A stretch of 64,000 nucleotides of DNA from Zygaena filipendulae (taxonomy: Eukaryota; Arthropoda; Insecta; Lepidoptera; Zygaenidae): the NCBI GenBank assembly GCA_907165275.2, contig CAJRBF020000003.1, positions 62,001 through 126,000 of the forward strand, in the 5' to 3' direction. Shown here in pieces: positions 1 through 8,613 of this stretch; within the stretch, counting starts at the first letter, position 1, and each line of letters opens with the position of its first letter. The position numbers were made by a program, and so were the translations under genes. The notes under the pieces are model-generated. The model was not told the DNA's origin, did no database searches, and saw only the letters and a program-made list of their open reading frames with translations.

Positions 1-370
1 CACAAGAATCAATAAGATTTCCTGGTTTGATGTGTCATAGTCCCCAGTAGTTGCAGAACCAATAACACTTAATGGGCATGATGACAAGCTATAAAAGTCA
101 AAATTCTACTTAGTCCGTCAGTTAGATAAGTGAAAAAATAATAGACACGTATTTTTTGCTTTTTAAAACTATTGAAAACATTTTTACACATTAAAGTTTA
201 GGAGTGAGCTCGTGACGTCATAACTAAGTATAGAGTGGCTAGGCGTGACGTCACACGAAATTTCAACTCAATGTATCGCCGTTATTTTTTGATTACGTAT
301 AAAAAGGAAAAAATACGTGAATAAAAACTAAAATTTATTCATCTAGCCCACGTTTGTGTACGTTGAATAT
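1..370. other. Intergenic flank with two CRE-like palindromes
   Basis: No gene is visible. The stretch is AT-rich. It contains two perfect TGACGTCA palindromes at 213-220 and 246-253, 33 bp apart, in a locally more GC-rich patch. That is the CREB/ATF consensus, but in repeat-rich insect DNA such pairs can simply be part of a dispersed repeat. No function is claimed. Confidence 0.4.
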
Positions 371-485
371 ACAGGGTTGTCCATATTCGCCGGACCCATC
401 TGGCAACGCCATAACTTTTGACAGAGATGTCAGATCGCTTAATGACATACCGCGTTTGAAGCGTCAGTCCAAGCAGATTTTTACC

Positions 486-563
486 ATGCAACAATACACG
501 CCACGCGAGCGCTCTGAAATAGTTGAAATTTACATTGAACAGAACAAGTCAATTGTGAAAACT
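486..563 (+). pseudogene. Mariner transposase N-terminal fragment
   Basis: This frame begins at an ATG at 486 and encodes MQQYTPRERSEIVEIY followed by about ten more recognisable residues. It matches the start of the DNA-binding helix-turn-helix domain of insect mariner transposases. It runs into the 27-bp palindrome at 564 and loses homology there. In intact family members this would be followed by roughly 250 residues that are absent. It is a relic and not expressed as a functional protein. Confidence 0.65.
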
Positions 564-590
564 CAATTGACTTGTTCTGTTCAATGTAAA
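529..590. repeat. Perfect 27-bp inverted repeat at transposon deletion junction
   Basis: Bases 529-555 and 564-590 are exact reverse complements, separated by the 8-base spacer 556-563. The left arm is genuine transposase coding sequence (the IEQNKS region). The right arm is its inverted copy, joined directly to the C-terminal transposase fragment at 591. The flanking bases 528 and 591 do not pair, so both edges are sharp. Confidence 0.95.
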
Positions 591-591
591 C

Positions 592-831
592 TGGCCACCG
601 CGTTCGCCCGATTTGACGCCGCCTGACTTCTTCTTGTGGGGATATTTGAAGTCAAAGGTTTACGTTAACAAGCCAAGGACCGTAGAAGAGCTCAAGGACA
701 ACATTCGTGAAGAAATAGCCGCTATTCCGGCCGAAATGTTGGCGAAAACGATGGAAAATGCTGCAAAAAGGGCACAATACGCCATCAACGCCAGAGGCGG
801 CCATTTGAGAGATATCATATTCAAAAATTGA
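592..831 (+). pseudogene. Mariner transposase C-terminal fragment (third catalytic Asp block)
   Basis: The frame opens with WPPRSPDLTPPDFFLWG. This is the conserved block of mariner transposases in which the Asp of PDLTPPDF supplies the last member of the DDD catalytic triad. It continues for about 60 more residues (LKSKVYVNKPRTVEELK and onward) to a TGA at 829-831. The C-terminal tail is intact and ends 90 bp before the right terminal repeat, which is normal for the family. The first two catalytic Asp blocks are missing, so the piece is non-functional alone. A second, more diverged mariner-like family is present at 8503-10140 and 55822-57411. Confidence 0.8.
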
Positions 832-1097
832 TGTAAACAAATCTACTTGGAACAAATTAAATGATTAAGATTGCCAACCGCCAAATTTTTATTTTTTTCT
901 TTGATTTTTTAAAAAAAAACATGGGTCCGTCGAATATGGGCAACCCGTTACTTATTTCAGTTTGTTGTTAAAAAATATAGAAATTTAATTCACATAACTT
1001 TTGTACATTCCTTGTTTTTTGAATAATATATACTTTTAATTTATTATTACTTTATTTATATGTTATAAATTGTTAATATAAAGTCAGTTATACTGCG

Positions 1098-1298
1098 ACG
1101 TTGCATCCTCGAGATTTATTAGAGATGTTTTACTATGTAGTCCATTCTTCAATGTACTAGCATCGCACACAATTATTTAGAGCTATAAAGGAGAATCAAA
1201 AATAAAAAGATATTCAATTGACTACTGTGTACCCCTCCTCCCCGCCCCACCCGGCGTAGCGCCTGCGTTGCCGCACGCCGCCATGCCAGCTCATTCGT
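1098..1298 (+). repeat. Inverted dispersed repeat, left copy
   Basis: This sequence, from ACGTTGCATCCTCGAG to the GCCAGCTCATT string, recurs in reverse complement at 6508-6707 with few differences. It includes a GC-rich core (about 1230-1290) set in AT-rich DNA. The outer 40 bp recur a third time at 6297-6342. It may be a terminal inverted repeat or a MITE-like element. No protein is encoded. Confidence 0.7.
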
Positions 1299-1880
1299 TT
1301 TTTGTGTGCCGGCATCGCCACTACTAAATAGTTTTTTTTTTGAAATCTTGAGCTAAAATACTTTTTATTCTACCTACAAAAATAATAAAATAATGGGAAG
1401 TTAAAGGTTAACTATGGATAAACGTACAAAAAAAGAGAAAGAAGCGAATATCTCAAAACGACTACAACGCATTGAGCTTTACCTTCGTCGGTCCCTGTGC
1501 ATCAGACATGCGATGGTAAGTCGTTGTTTACTCACCTTTAGGTGTCACATTATTATAATTCAATTAATAAAAAAAAAAAAAAAAAAATGGAAAGCTTTGA
1601 TAATATGCATTCGTCGTAAAATTACCCACCTTTGTGTGTTCTTGAACCATCGTTTTAACGAGTATAGCCATAATAAAAGCACAGCTAATGTAACATTGCT
1701 AGCATACCCACTTTTTATTTCATTTTATGCTTTATTATGCTTTTATTTACGTGTGCTTGCTTCTATTTACGTGCCTGTTATTTATGTACTGCTATTATTT
1801 ACGTGATCATGGTTGATAACAAGATACTCTTATGACGAAAGAATGGAATATGGCTATTTTTCCTGATGCAATTATGGCTA
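1299..1880. other. AT-rich spacer without recognisable gene
   Basis: The stretch holds an A18-type homopolymer near 1570 and several runs of repeated TTTACGTG-like strings around 1745-1802. A frame beginning at 1414 (MDKRTKKEKEANISK) meets a GTAAGT at 1515. That could mimic a first exon, but no acceptor, second exon or family resemblance supports it. Confidence 0.4.
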
Positions 1881-2272
1881 AGCTATACTACTTGACGTGT
1901 CCATGATAGATAGCTTCATCCGTCTCGTGTCGTAACGTGATTACGCCCAAAGACGTTAAAATATTCGAGTGCCTCAACAGCTTGTGCACTACATTTCCAG
2001 GATCGTGTCGACTCTAAGCTATACTACTTGACGTGTTCATGATAGATAGCTTCATCCGTCTCGTGTCGTAACGTGATTACGCCCAAAGACGTTAAAATAT
2101 TCGAGTGCCTCAACAGCTTGTGCACTACATTTCCAGGGTCGTATCGACTCTAAGCTATACTACTTGACGTGTTCATGATAGATAGCTTCATCTGTCTCAT
2201 GTAGTAACGTGATTACGCCCAAAGACGTTAAAATATTTGAGTGCCTCAACAGTTTGTGCACTATATTACCAG
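1881..2272. repeat. Tandem repeat, 136-bp unit, about 2.9 copies
   Basis: Units start at 1881, 2017 and 2153, each with AGCTATACTACTTGACGTG. The exact spacing is 136 bp. The third copy loses similarity near 2272. Copies one and two differ at only a few positions, and the third is more diverged. No coding frame is maintained. This is a short minisatellite unrelated to the large 546-bp satellite. Confidence 0.93.
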
Positions 2273-3268
2273 GCTCTCGCGATCGAAATGAGCACCGCCA
2301 CCAAGGTCAACTTCATGTCGCGGTGATTAAACAAGTGCACCCTTACACGAACGATCTGGTTCGAGATTTCCTTCCATAGAAGAGAACTGGGCCTTCGGAG
2401 AGGAAAACCGAAGTGAACAGCGAAAGGTTCACTCCCAGAAAAAACTCAGGAGATGACAGTGCTACTAGCAACTGAACAACCAGACGCAAGCACTAGTACG
2501 GTAATTGAGGATACCTTTGTGCACACCTTGCACATGAGCACAGAAATACTTACGAAAATACTTACATACTTCACAGCGGTTTACCTCCATGTACCTACCA
2601 TTACCAAACCGTGTACGTAACATACCTTTACCGGGGAATTGGATTAAGGATCAGGAAGGTTGAAGGAGCAAGAGAGAAATAACATACACAGTGGAATCAC
2701 CTTATTATCAAATCACAAGAAAGAAACAGGACACGGACAACTTGTTATGTTATTCTTTATTGCCTAGCTGACTCAATTCCAACGAATTCCAGACAGAGGA
2801 AAGTGCGAGGAGCAATCTTGAAAAAGACGACCTCGCTGGAGATTCGAAGGAACAGTCAAGCAACGTCACTTTCCTGGGTCACACTCACTGAAGTAACTAC
2901 GCAAGCAAGATCAGGCAGTACATCAAAATGGAAAGAGTGGCCCTGAAAAGAGCCGTTTTTAATCGCCTGGATCTTGCGACGCTGTTGTACACCATCAAGC
3001 ACCATGGAACTACTCGGTCGGAGACACCTGTATGGCACCACACGCACATCCACGATTCGCGGTCCGGCGCGAGACGCGCGGCCTTGCGCTCTCAACGATC
3101 GATGGCGACTGGCGCTTGAGACGCGGCGGACTGAGCTCCTGCGCGCGCGCCGCCCGCGTCCTCCGCGCCGCGCACCCCGCGCATGCGCGGTGCGAGTGTG
3201 CGACGAGAGGAGACTATGAAATTCTAGGAACTAGCATCTCGCTTGAATCTGTCCGCCGTTTAATGTAC
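2273..3268. other. No gene seen; GC-rich stretch leading into LTR-like segment
   Basis: I see no open frame with family resemblance here. Bases 3050-3210 are strongly GC- and CpG-rich, unlike the AT-rich surroundings. The segment immediately precedes the LTR-like promoter/poly(A) block at 3269-3444 and may be the U3 part of the same solo LTR. I cannot place its 5' end: a TG start near 2989 is possible but unproven. Confidence 0.35.
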
Positions 3269-3444
3269 GATTTCTCATTGGTTGTTTGGTTGTAAATATT
3301 TAATGTTGTGTTTTTGATTGGTTGTTAGTTTTAAGGTTTTCTGTATATATAGCGCTAAGTTTTTAACAATAAACCACTTCCAAAATTCCATTTCTACAGC
3401 AAATGTGAGTTTAATACCTACCTGCTCGTAATACCTCCGCTACA
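3269..3444 (+). mobile_element. LTR-like promoter/poly(A) segment, copy 1
   Basis: The segment contains two ATTGGTTGT boxes (inverted CCAAT), a TATA-like GTATATATAGCGC, then AACAATAAA as a poly(A) signal about 20 bp further on, and it ends in CTACA. That order (CCAAT, TATA, AATAAA, CA end) is what an LTR U3-R-U5 looks like. A second copy of exactly the same length, differing at about one base, lies at 52921-53096 in the same orientation. The internal retroelement is not present here, so it may be a solo LTR or a fragment. Confidence 0.55.
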
Positions 3445-3496
3445 CCTTACCTCGAAAAATCCTAAAATCACTTGGTGATCAAAGAAGTGTTTGGCC

Positions 3497-3589
3497 ATTC
3501 CCGACAAAATCTCTAAACGTTGGGGATGGCTTCTAGTAGACGGCCTTACAAAAGAAGAAAAACAGGATTTGCTATATAAAAGACAAAAA
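3497..3589 (+). pseudogene. DIRS-like retroelement Gag-type fragment
   Basis: The + frame reads IPDKISKRWGWLLVDG and then LTKEEKQDLLYK. It resembles the short conserved block (W..xxxGLxKExKxxLLxK) seen in the first ORF of DIRS-type and related retroelements. It is short, without start or stop context. The assignment rests partly on reverse-transcriptase and recombinase remnants of the same kind, in the same strand and order, further along (4884-5947). Confidence 0.35.
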
Positions 3590-3727
3590 ATTCATTATTA
3601 TACGTAACGAACGTATAATATTCAGTAACGACCAAACCATACAAACCGTAATAACTGAGGTAGTAATCCCACGCAGGTAGATTATATCGTCTACATCTAC
3701 TAAAAAGCAATTCTTGTATATATATAT

Positions 3728-4070
3728 ACATTAGCTGTGTCCCGCGGTTTCAACCGCGTTAATTTAAGAAAAATTCTTTACTGATGCAAAATATATTCCA
3801 TAACTACATGATTTTTGCGTAATTTTAACCGTTCAAGTAGCGTAACGGAATATTTTTTCCGTTCTTTGTAACATTTTTCATTGCTGCTCCGCTCTTATTG
3901 ATCTTAGCGGGATCATATTATGTATTTGTATAGGTTTTCTCGATAAATGGGCTATCTAATACTGAAAAAATATTTCAAATGGGACCAGTAGTTGCTGAGA
4001 TTTGCGCGTTCAAGCACCCAAATAAACAAACTCTTCAGCTTTATAATAATTATTAGTATAGAATCTGTGG
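3728..4070 (+). repeat. Degenerate SINE-like interspersed repeat
   Basis: It begins with TCCCGCGGTTTCAACCGCG and retains a GGGACCAGTAGTTGCTGAG string, which corresponds to the GGTCCAGTAGTTTTTGAG core of the better preserved copy at 4490. It ends near a TATTAGTATAGAA string at about 4051-4063. It is one of several copies in this window of a repeat typical of Lepidoptera. Class (SINE or LINE 3' end) is uncertain. Confidence 0.6.
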
Positions 4071-4489
4071 TATAGATATATATTATACTTATAATCTGAA
4101 TCTCGGACGCGACTCCAAAGATTTTCATGAAATTTAGTATGCAGGGTTGTTTTATCTGTGTTTTCAGGCAATAAAAAATGAGTGTTTGGTACTGCTTTTT
4201 CTAGCACTACGAGCGAAGCTCGGTCACGTAGATATTTTTAGTATGAGTGGCAATCAATTATAGATGATTTAGTCGTTTTAGATGTAGTTGTTATATACAT
4301 AATTATGTAAGGAGCTTTAAAATTCCTTTTGATCGCACTGTATTCCAGTTTACGGTCCCCGAATATAACACTTTAAGCTCTACTAAAAGTTACCACCTAA
4401 ATATTGCAATATCTAATCCACTAAGTTGCAGTCATTGCAGTGCAGTTTTGACAATTTTTCAACACTCAAAAGTTCACTTTATTCTTAAC
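4071..4489. other. AT-rich spacer, nothing recognised
   Basis: No coding frame, motif or tandem structure stands out. The part near 4100-4240 (GACGCGACTCCAAAG and onward) may be another decayed dispersed repeat. Confidence 0.35.
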
Positions 4490-4690
4490 TAGCTGTCCCG
4501 CGCGGTTTCAACCGTGATGGTTTTGGAGTTCCCGCGGGAATTCCGGATTAAAATATAGCCTATGTTACTCAAGAATAATGTAGCTTTCTAATGGTGAAAG
4601 AATTTTTGAAATCGGTCCAGTAGTTTTTGAGTTAAATGGTAACAAACAAACAAAAAATCAAATCTTTCCTCTTTATAATCTTAGTATAGA
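4490..4690 (+). repeat. SINE-like interspersed repeat, well preserved
   Basis: Starts AGCTGTCCCGCGCGGTTTC, includes TATGTTACTCAAGAATAATG and ATCGGTCCAGTAG, and ends ATCTTAGTATAGA at 4690. The same order of blocks occurs on the - strand at 63655-63857. No protein is encoded. Confidence 0.75.
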
Positions 4691-4865
4691 CTAGTTGTTT
4701 CCTGCGGTTTCACCCGCGTTGGTTTCACAGACCTCGCGGGAGTTCCGGAATAAAGGGTGCCCTGTGTGTTATTCTGATGTATAAGCTTTGTTAATGTGAA
4801 TTTCATTATAATCCATTCAGTGGTATGCGTGAAAGAGTTGCAAACACACACTCGCTTTTTTAATA
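4691..4865 (+). repeat. SINE-like repeat, second tandem copy, diverged
   Basis: Directly abuts the previous copy and restarts with CTAGTTGTTTCCTGCGGTTTC and ACCCGCG. It diverges after about 100 bp and ends without the usual AGTATAGA tail. Two head-to-tail copies suggest one inserted in the tail of the other. Confidence 0.5.
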
Positions 4866-4883
4866 TTGGTAAGAATTTCTAAC

Positions 4884-5084
4884 GAGTTAACGAGAGTTAA
4901 CGAGTTTATCAAGTCAAATCAGTTCAAAATGGAAGACCTACGGACTATTACGATACTTGTGTTTTAAAAACCGCTTATGGCGACCATAGACCTAAAAGAA
5001 GCATATTTTTTGGTTTTCAAACAGAAAAATACTGCCATTAGACAAACAATCCAAGCTGTTGGAGAGAGTTTTAAACAGTTTTAA
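4884..5084 (+). pseudogene. DIRS-like reverse transcriptase fragment
   Basis: The + frame encodes NQFKMEDLRTITILVF, then an in-frame TAA at 4965-4967, then KPLMATIDLKEAYFLV and onward, ending at a TAA at 5082. FKMEDLRT followed by MATIDLKEAYF is the start of the RT catalytic core in DIRS-type retroelements, with the TIDLKEAY Asp being the first catalytic residue. The rest of the palm, including the YxDD box, is missing. With one internal stop and truncation it is clearly dead. It sits downstream of a Gag-like fragment (3497) and upstream of RNase H- and recombinase-like fragments. Confidence 0.55.
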
Positions 5085-5185
5085 AATAATGTCAGGTAGG
5101 TACATCCCTTGAATCAGTTTTTTCATGGTGAATTAATAATAAAATATTAGGTATTCAAAAAACAAAACTCATAAGAACCGTTAAC
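5085..5185. other. Spacer within the DIRS relic
   Basis: Short decayed DNA between the RT and RNase H fragments. No frame is recognisable. Confidence 0.3.
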
Positions 5186-5240
5186 GCTTTGGAAATATTC
5201 TCCGCTGCCTCTCCAACAGGTTGGGGTGTACCTATCGTGC
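5186..5240 (+). pseudogene. Possible RNase H fragment of the DIRS relic
   Basis: The + frame reads LEIFSAASPTGWGVPI and ends at a TGA about four codons on. DIRS-type RNase H domains begin with a similar (T)DAS..GWG block. Here the usual catalytic Asp of TDAS is replaced (SAAS). Only about 18 residues are recognisable, so this call depends on its position just after the RT fragment. Confidence 0.35.
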
Positions 5241-5848
5241 ATCGGTGAACATCGGTTTATGGTCTAATGTGCTTTGCAAAGTTTCCGACAGATCAGGAGA
5301 TGCGAGGAAAGACTTCTTTTGATCTTCACGTCGCGTCGTACATAAATTTAGGAAACAACCGCGAAGCCGATGTGGAGTCTTGACATAGTATATTGACTGA
5401 TATTTTATTTATTTACAGTAAATGTACTTTTTTCCGTTCAAGATTTTTTAAAGGTGTTAAAAAACCTTTGTCGGATACCGAGTGGAGTTTGACTCATTCA
5501 GTCTTTAAATTGATCATCGATACTAATTTTGCTTTGCTTCCAAAGCCAAAGAAAAATGCCCACTTTATTTATCTTGACATATCTACAGACGTTTTAACGC
5601 ACTCATGGTAGATTGGAGTATCTAGTACTTCCTGTTACGATTTTTTTTCCCTCTCTTCTCTCTCTTAAAATGCTTAAGAAAATTTAAAAAAATAAGCTAC
5701 CGATAGAGCATCAGGCACAATGATAGTTCTAAACCGGCCAAGTAAACCTTGGTTACGCCTCTTCCTGAAATAATATTGATTGCTTTATCGCTGATATACC
5801 TATATCTTTAAATTTTTCAATATAACAAATTAGTACCCAAAAGAGTGC
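5241..5848. other. Decayed spacer between RNase H and recombinase fragments
   Basis: A 72-codon frame at 5393-5611 (starts MTDILFIYSKCTFF) is open but I do not recognise it. In DIRS elements the region between RNase H and the recombinase can hold a methylase-like domain or the recombinase N-terminus, but nothing seen here proves that. Confidence 0.3.
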
Positions 5849-5947
5849 CTTCCGCTCGAAAAACTAACCAAGAAACGAATAGCTCTACTTGCGTTGTCGA
5901 CTGCACAACGTGCAGAGACGCTGTCCTTAATCTGCTTAACCAACTGA
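5849..5947 (+). pseudogene. Tyrosine recombinase fragment of the DIRS relic
   Basis: The + frame encodes LPLEKLTKKRIALLALS and then TAQRAETLSLICLTN before a TGA at 5945. The pattern LxKLTKK..LLAL.T.QRxETL is the box I region of the tyrosine recombinases carried by DIRS- and Crypton-type elements. The Arg in AQRAETL corresponds to the first catalytic Arg. The remaining catalytic residues (His-x-x-Arg and Tyr) are absent. Its position after RT and RNase H remnants on the same strand supports a DIRS-order element rather than a Crypton. Confidence 0.5.
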
Positions 5948-6296
5948 AAGTCAATAACCTCTAATGTAAAAAAAAAAAAAAATATCTTACTAAATACAGA
6001 AAATTATTGACCACGAAACGACCTATTCACAATGCTTTAACTCACAATGCCTTAACTTTATCCCACTGTATCCCGTAAATGAGGATAGACTCTTTGCAGA
6101 AGCAGCTTACAATAATGACTGATTAATAAACATTTATATAAATACAAGATAAACAAAATATATAAATATTTTGTAAAATTATTCGTACAACTCTAATTAT
6201 ATTTTTTCTCTACTCGTGTTCGCTGATTTAACTTGGTTTATCATCGTTCTTCTTTCCCTATCTTTTACCTATTTCATGGTGAGCGCTAAACATCTA
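5948..6296. other. AT-rich spacer, nothing recognised
   Basis: Holds an A14-type homopolymer at about 5970 and low-complexity AT sequence. No gene or RNA is apparent. Confidence 0.4.
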
Positions 6297-6745
6297 CATA
6301 GTAAAACATCTCTAATAAATCTCGAGGATGCAACGTCGCAGTATAATTGATGGTTAAACAAACTTATACCTAGTGATGTTTGACCATAATTATACGAGAC
6401 GTTGCATCCGAAGAGATTTATTACCCTCCCTGCCCATAGGTTTCGTTAAAAACTTATACATCTATAAGTATTAACGTTACTCCATGCCATGAAATAGGTG
6501 CTCTGAAAAAATGAGCTGGCACGGCGGCGTGCGGCAACGCAGGCGCTACGCCGGGTGGGGCGGGGAGGAGGGGTACACAGTAGTGAATTGAATATCTTTT
6601 TATTTTTGATTCTCCTTTATAGCTCTAAATAATTGTGTGCGATGCTAGTACATTGAAGAATGGACTACATAGTAAAACATCTCTAATAAATCTCGAGGAT
6701 GCAACGTACTAGGTAAGTTTGTTTAACCATCAATTCTAGAATTAT
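6297..6745. repeat. Palindromic repeat cluster
   Basis: Bases 6297-6342 repeat the outer 40 bp of the 1098-1298 repeat in inverse orientation. Bases 6316-6350 pair imperfectly with 6392-6422 to form a hairpin with a loop of about 40 bp. Bases 6342-6378 (TTGATGGTTAAACAAACTTA) pair with 6707-6735. The 6508-6707 part is the long inverted copy of 1098-1298. This looks like one or more fold-back or MITE-type insertions nested in each other. Confidence 0.6.
6508..6707 (-). repeat. Inverted dispersed repeat, right copy
   Basis: Reverse complement of 1098-1298, ending GGATGCAACGT at 6707. The GC-rich core at 6515-6575 matches 1230-1290 almost base for base. The pair encloses 5.2 kb that contains the minisatellite, the LTR-like segment and the DIRS relic. 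Confidence 0.7.
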
Positions 6746-7185
6746 ACGAGATAGTTTGAAGACTTCGTAGTTTTTGAAATGCGATTAAGATTTGCTCTCC
6801 GAGCCAAATGTTATTTTCACACGATAACAATCTGTTTGTTCGGGAATACAAAATTACTTTTGACTAACTCATTTTGTCATTCTGCTATGAAGTGAACAAG
6901 TTCGAAGATGTCGAAATGAAATATCTAAATTGTCCATATTCATGATCAATCACAATAAGTAGGTAGATATATCTGTCAGTCTGGTTCACATATATACGAG
7001 TAATTCTACAGCTGATTATAAATATTATTTTACAAAGATAAAATTCCTTTCATTGTCACTGTCTACTTTGGTATTACTTTGGTACAAGTTTCTGGCGCTA
7101 CATCAGCCATGAAAAGATTTGGGGTACTCAATGACGCGCGCCAAGTACGTTTAAAAAATAGTTTTCAATTTTTAAATTTCAAAGC
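6746..7185. other. Spacer before the satellite
   Basis: No gene or repeat recognised. The satellite starts at about 7186, where the sequence CCGCAAAGTTTTTCC (inside a monomer) follows unrelated A/T-rich DNA. Confidence 0.4.
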
Positions 7186-7936
7186 CGCAAAGTTTTTCCT
7201 ATAAAATACCTAGAGGAACATCCCCCGCGTCGATTGACACCCTCCGCGCTCGATTCCAACCGCGGCGAAGCGAAAAAACGCCAAATTTTATTACGTCATC
7301 CGCAAATACCTACCCCGTCCGCGCACCCGAGGCTACCCAAGTAAACGCGTGTTTGAAGCGACAATCGATATTAATATCAATAAAATAACAAACTACGTCG
7401 CTTTTTTGGTGTTTTCGAACTGGTTTTCGCTGTTGTTTATCTATCCGCAACCCCTAAACTCACCCCCGCATATTTATTTATGAATATTTTGGTAATTTTT
7501 AATATTTCATCGACTTAGAAAAATCCGCATAGTACCTAATTGAATTATTAATTCCGTTTTTTAAGTTATTTGGTTGTTTTTTATAAGTGTTTCGTTGCTG
7601 GTCCGGCGTTGTTTAACGCTCTTTTCGGTTTCGACACCCTTCCTGGCCGCATCGGCGCAGGAATTATCCAAATTTCTGGGATTTTTGCAAAATTTTTTAC
7701 TTTTCTTCAAAATTTTACGCTTTCGGGAGGTTTGGTCGAAAAGTTTTTCCTATAAAATACCTAGAGGAACATCCCCCGCGTCGATTGACACCCTCCGCCC
7801 TCGATTCCGACCGCGGCGAAGCGAAAAAACGCCAAATTTTATCACGACATCCGCAAATACCTACCCCCTCCACGCACCCGAGGCTACCTTAGTAAACGCG
7901 TGTTTGAAGCGACAATCGATATTAATATCAATAAAA
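7186..7936 (+). repeat. 546-bp satellite, + orientation, about 1.4 monomers
   Basis: First satellite block. It reads in the opposite direction to the main array. The boundary with single-copy DNA falls inside a monomer at CCGCAAAGTTTT. At about 7936, after AATATCAATAAAA, it is broken by the insertion that occupies 7937-11274. The same monomer resumes there with TAACAAACTACGTCGC. Confidence 0.95.
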
Positions 7937-8500
7937 CTAGATTCGCCCTGTGCGCGAGCTGCGAGCAGCTCGCGAGGCTTGGTCGCCCTGTGCCGCATTC
8001 TGTAGTAGTGATAGTAAAAATCCAAAATTACGCAATCGAAAAACTGATTCGATATTCGGCATCAGCGACCCCAAAAACCCCCGGATCAACTTTTTTTTCG
8101 GCCGCCATTTTAGATTTTTACCACTCCAGGCGGTTGCCCCCCATTGACCTCTATGACATTTGTTTGAGCACCCCCCACCTGACTCTTTTAGTTTCGGAGA
8201 TAATCGAGTTTGAATTTTGTTCGGCGGCCATGTTTTTTTCCGCCATTTTAAAAAAAAAGTTACACTATTGAAATTTGCCCAAGGTGTGAATGAAATTTAG
8301 TTAGAAACGTTTTCACTTTCGATGGATAGTTTCGGCGGGCAGTCGACTCACTACCTGATGAGAAGCAGGAATCGAAGATGTCGAGGTTTTCCCATAATCA
8401 CCGAAACGTCCCCTCTACATGTTCCATACATTATATCAACCTAGAGATGCTCCTTCTGGGAGAACAATTATGTCAGTGAGTGAGTGGTAATCGAGCCTTA
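7937..8500 (+). repeat. Dispersed repeat X, copy A
   Basis: Starts CTAGATTCGCCCTGTGCG, runs through repeated GCGGCCAT and CGCCATTTT phrases, and ends AGTGGTAATCGAGC..TTATA. It recurs at 10151-10552 and about 10735-11245. Copy A lacks about 20 bp present in copy C (after CCCCCGG). It was inserted into a satellite monomer. No protein is encoded in a way I recognise. The class is unknown, but the A-rich end at 11244-11274 hints at a retroposed element. Confidence 0.7.
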
Positions 8501-8533
8501 TACAGGCTGTTGTTTTGGTCAGCAACGCGCGTA

Positions 8534-8613
8534 AGTTTAAGTCTCACGATTGTACTTATTTTATCTTTATGGTATCAAATAAACTTTTTTCTATTCTATT
8601 TTATTCTATTCTA
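8534..8613 (+). mobile_element. Short LINE 3' tail inserted in the mariner-like element
   Basis: At this point copy 2 of the element has about 20 unrelated bases, whereas copy 1 has about 80 bases ending GGTATCAAATAAACTTTTTT and a TCTATTCTATT tail. The same 3' tail, reversed, is found at 53100-53150. This is a 5'-truncated non-LTR retrotransposon end. Confidence 0.55.

Larger units (their letters stand above)
371..949 (+). mobile_element. Internally deleted mariner-like DNA transposon
   Basis: The two ends are imperfect 28-bp terminal inverted repeats (371-398 and 922-949, about 24 of 28 positions pairing). Each contains a CCATATTCG-like core and a GGACCCA inner end. Between them sit only the two extremities of a mariner transposase. 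The N-terminal start of the helix-turn-helix region is at 486-563, with peptide RERSEIVEIYIEQNKS. The C-terminal third follows the motif PPRSPDLTPPDFFLWG from 592. The middle of the gene, including the first two catalytic Asp residues, is missing, so the copy cannot encode a working transposase. It is best read as a non-autonomous derivative that could only move in trans. The deletion junction is an unusual palindrome, listed separately. Confidence 0.8.

Noticed and set aside
1414..1515. Possible first exon (MDKRTKKEKEANISK then GTAAGT)
   Set aside because: No downstream acceptor or homologous protein could be recognised. Start codon plus GTAAGT occurs often by chance.
2856..3295. Overlapping frames in the GC-rich stretch 2856-3295
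   Set aside because: Several frames on both strands are open at once because of CpG-rich composition. The region leads into an LTR-like segment and has no recognised protein.
7570..8271. Open frames at 7570-8271 and 10006-10344
   Set aside because: They run across satellite, repeat X or mariner joints without regard to boundaries, and show no family resemblance.
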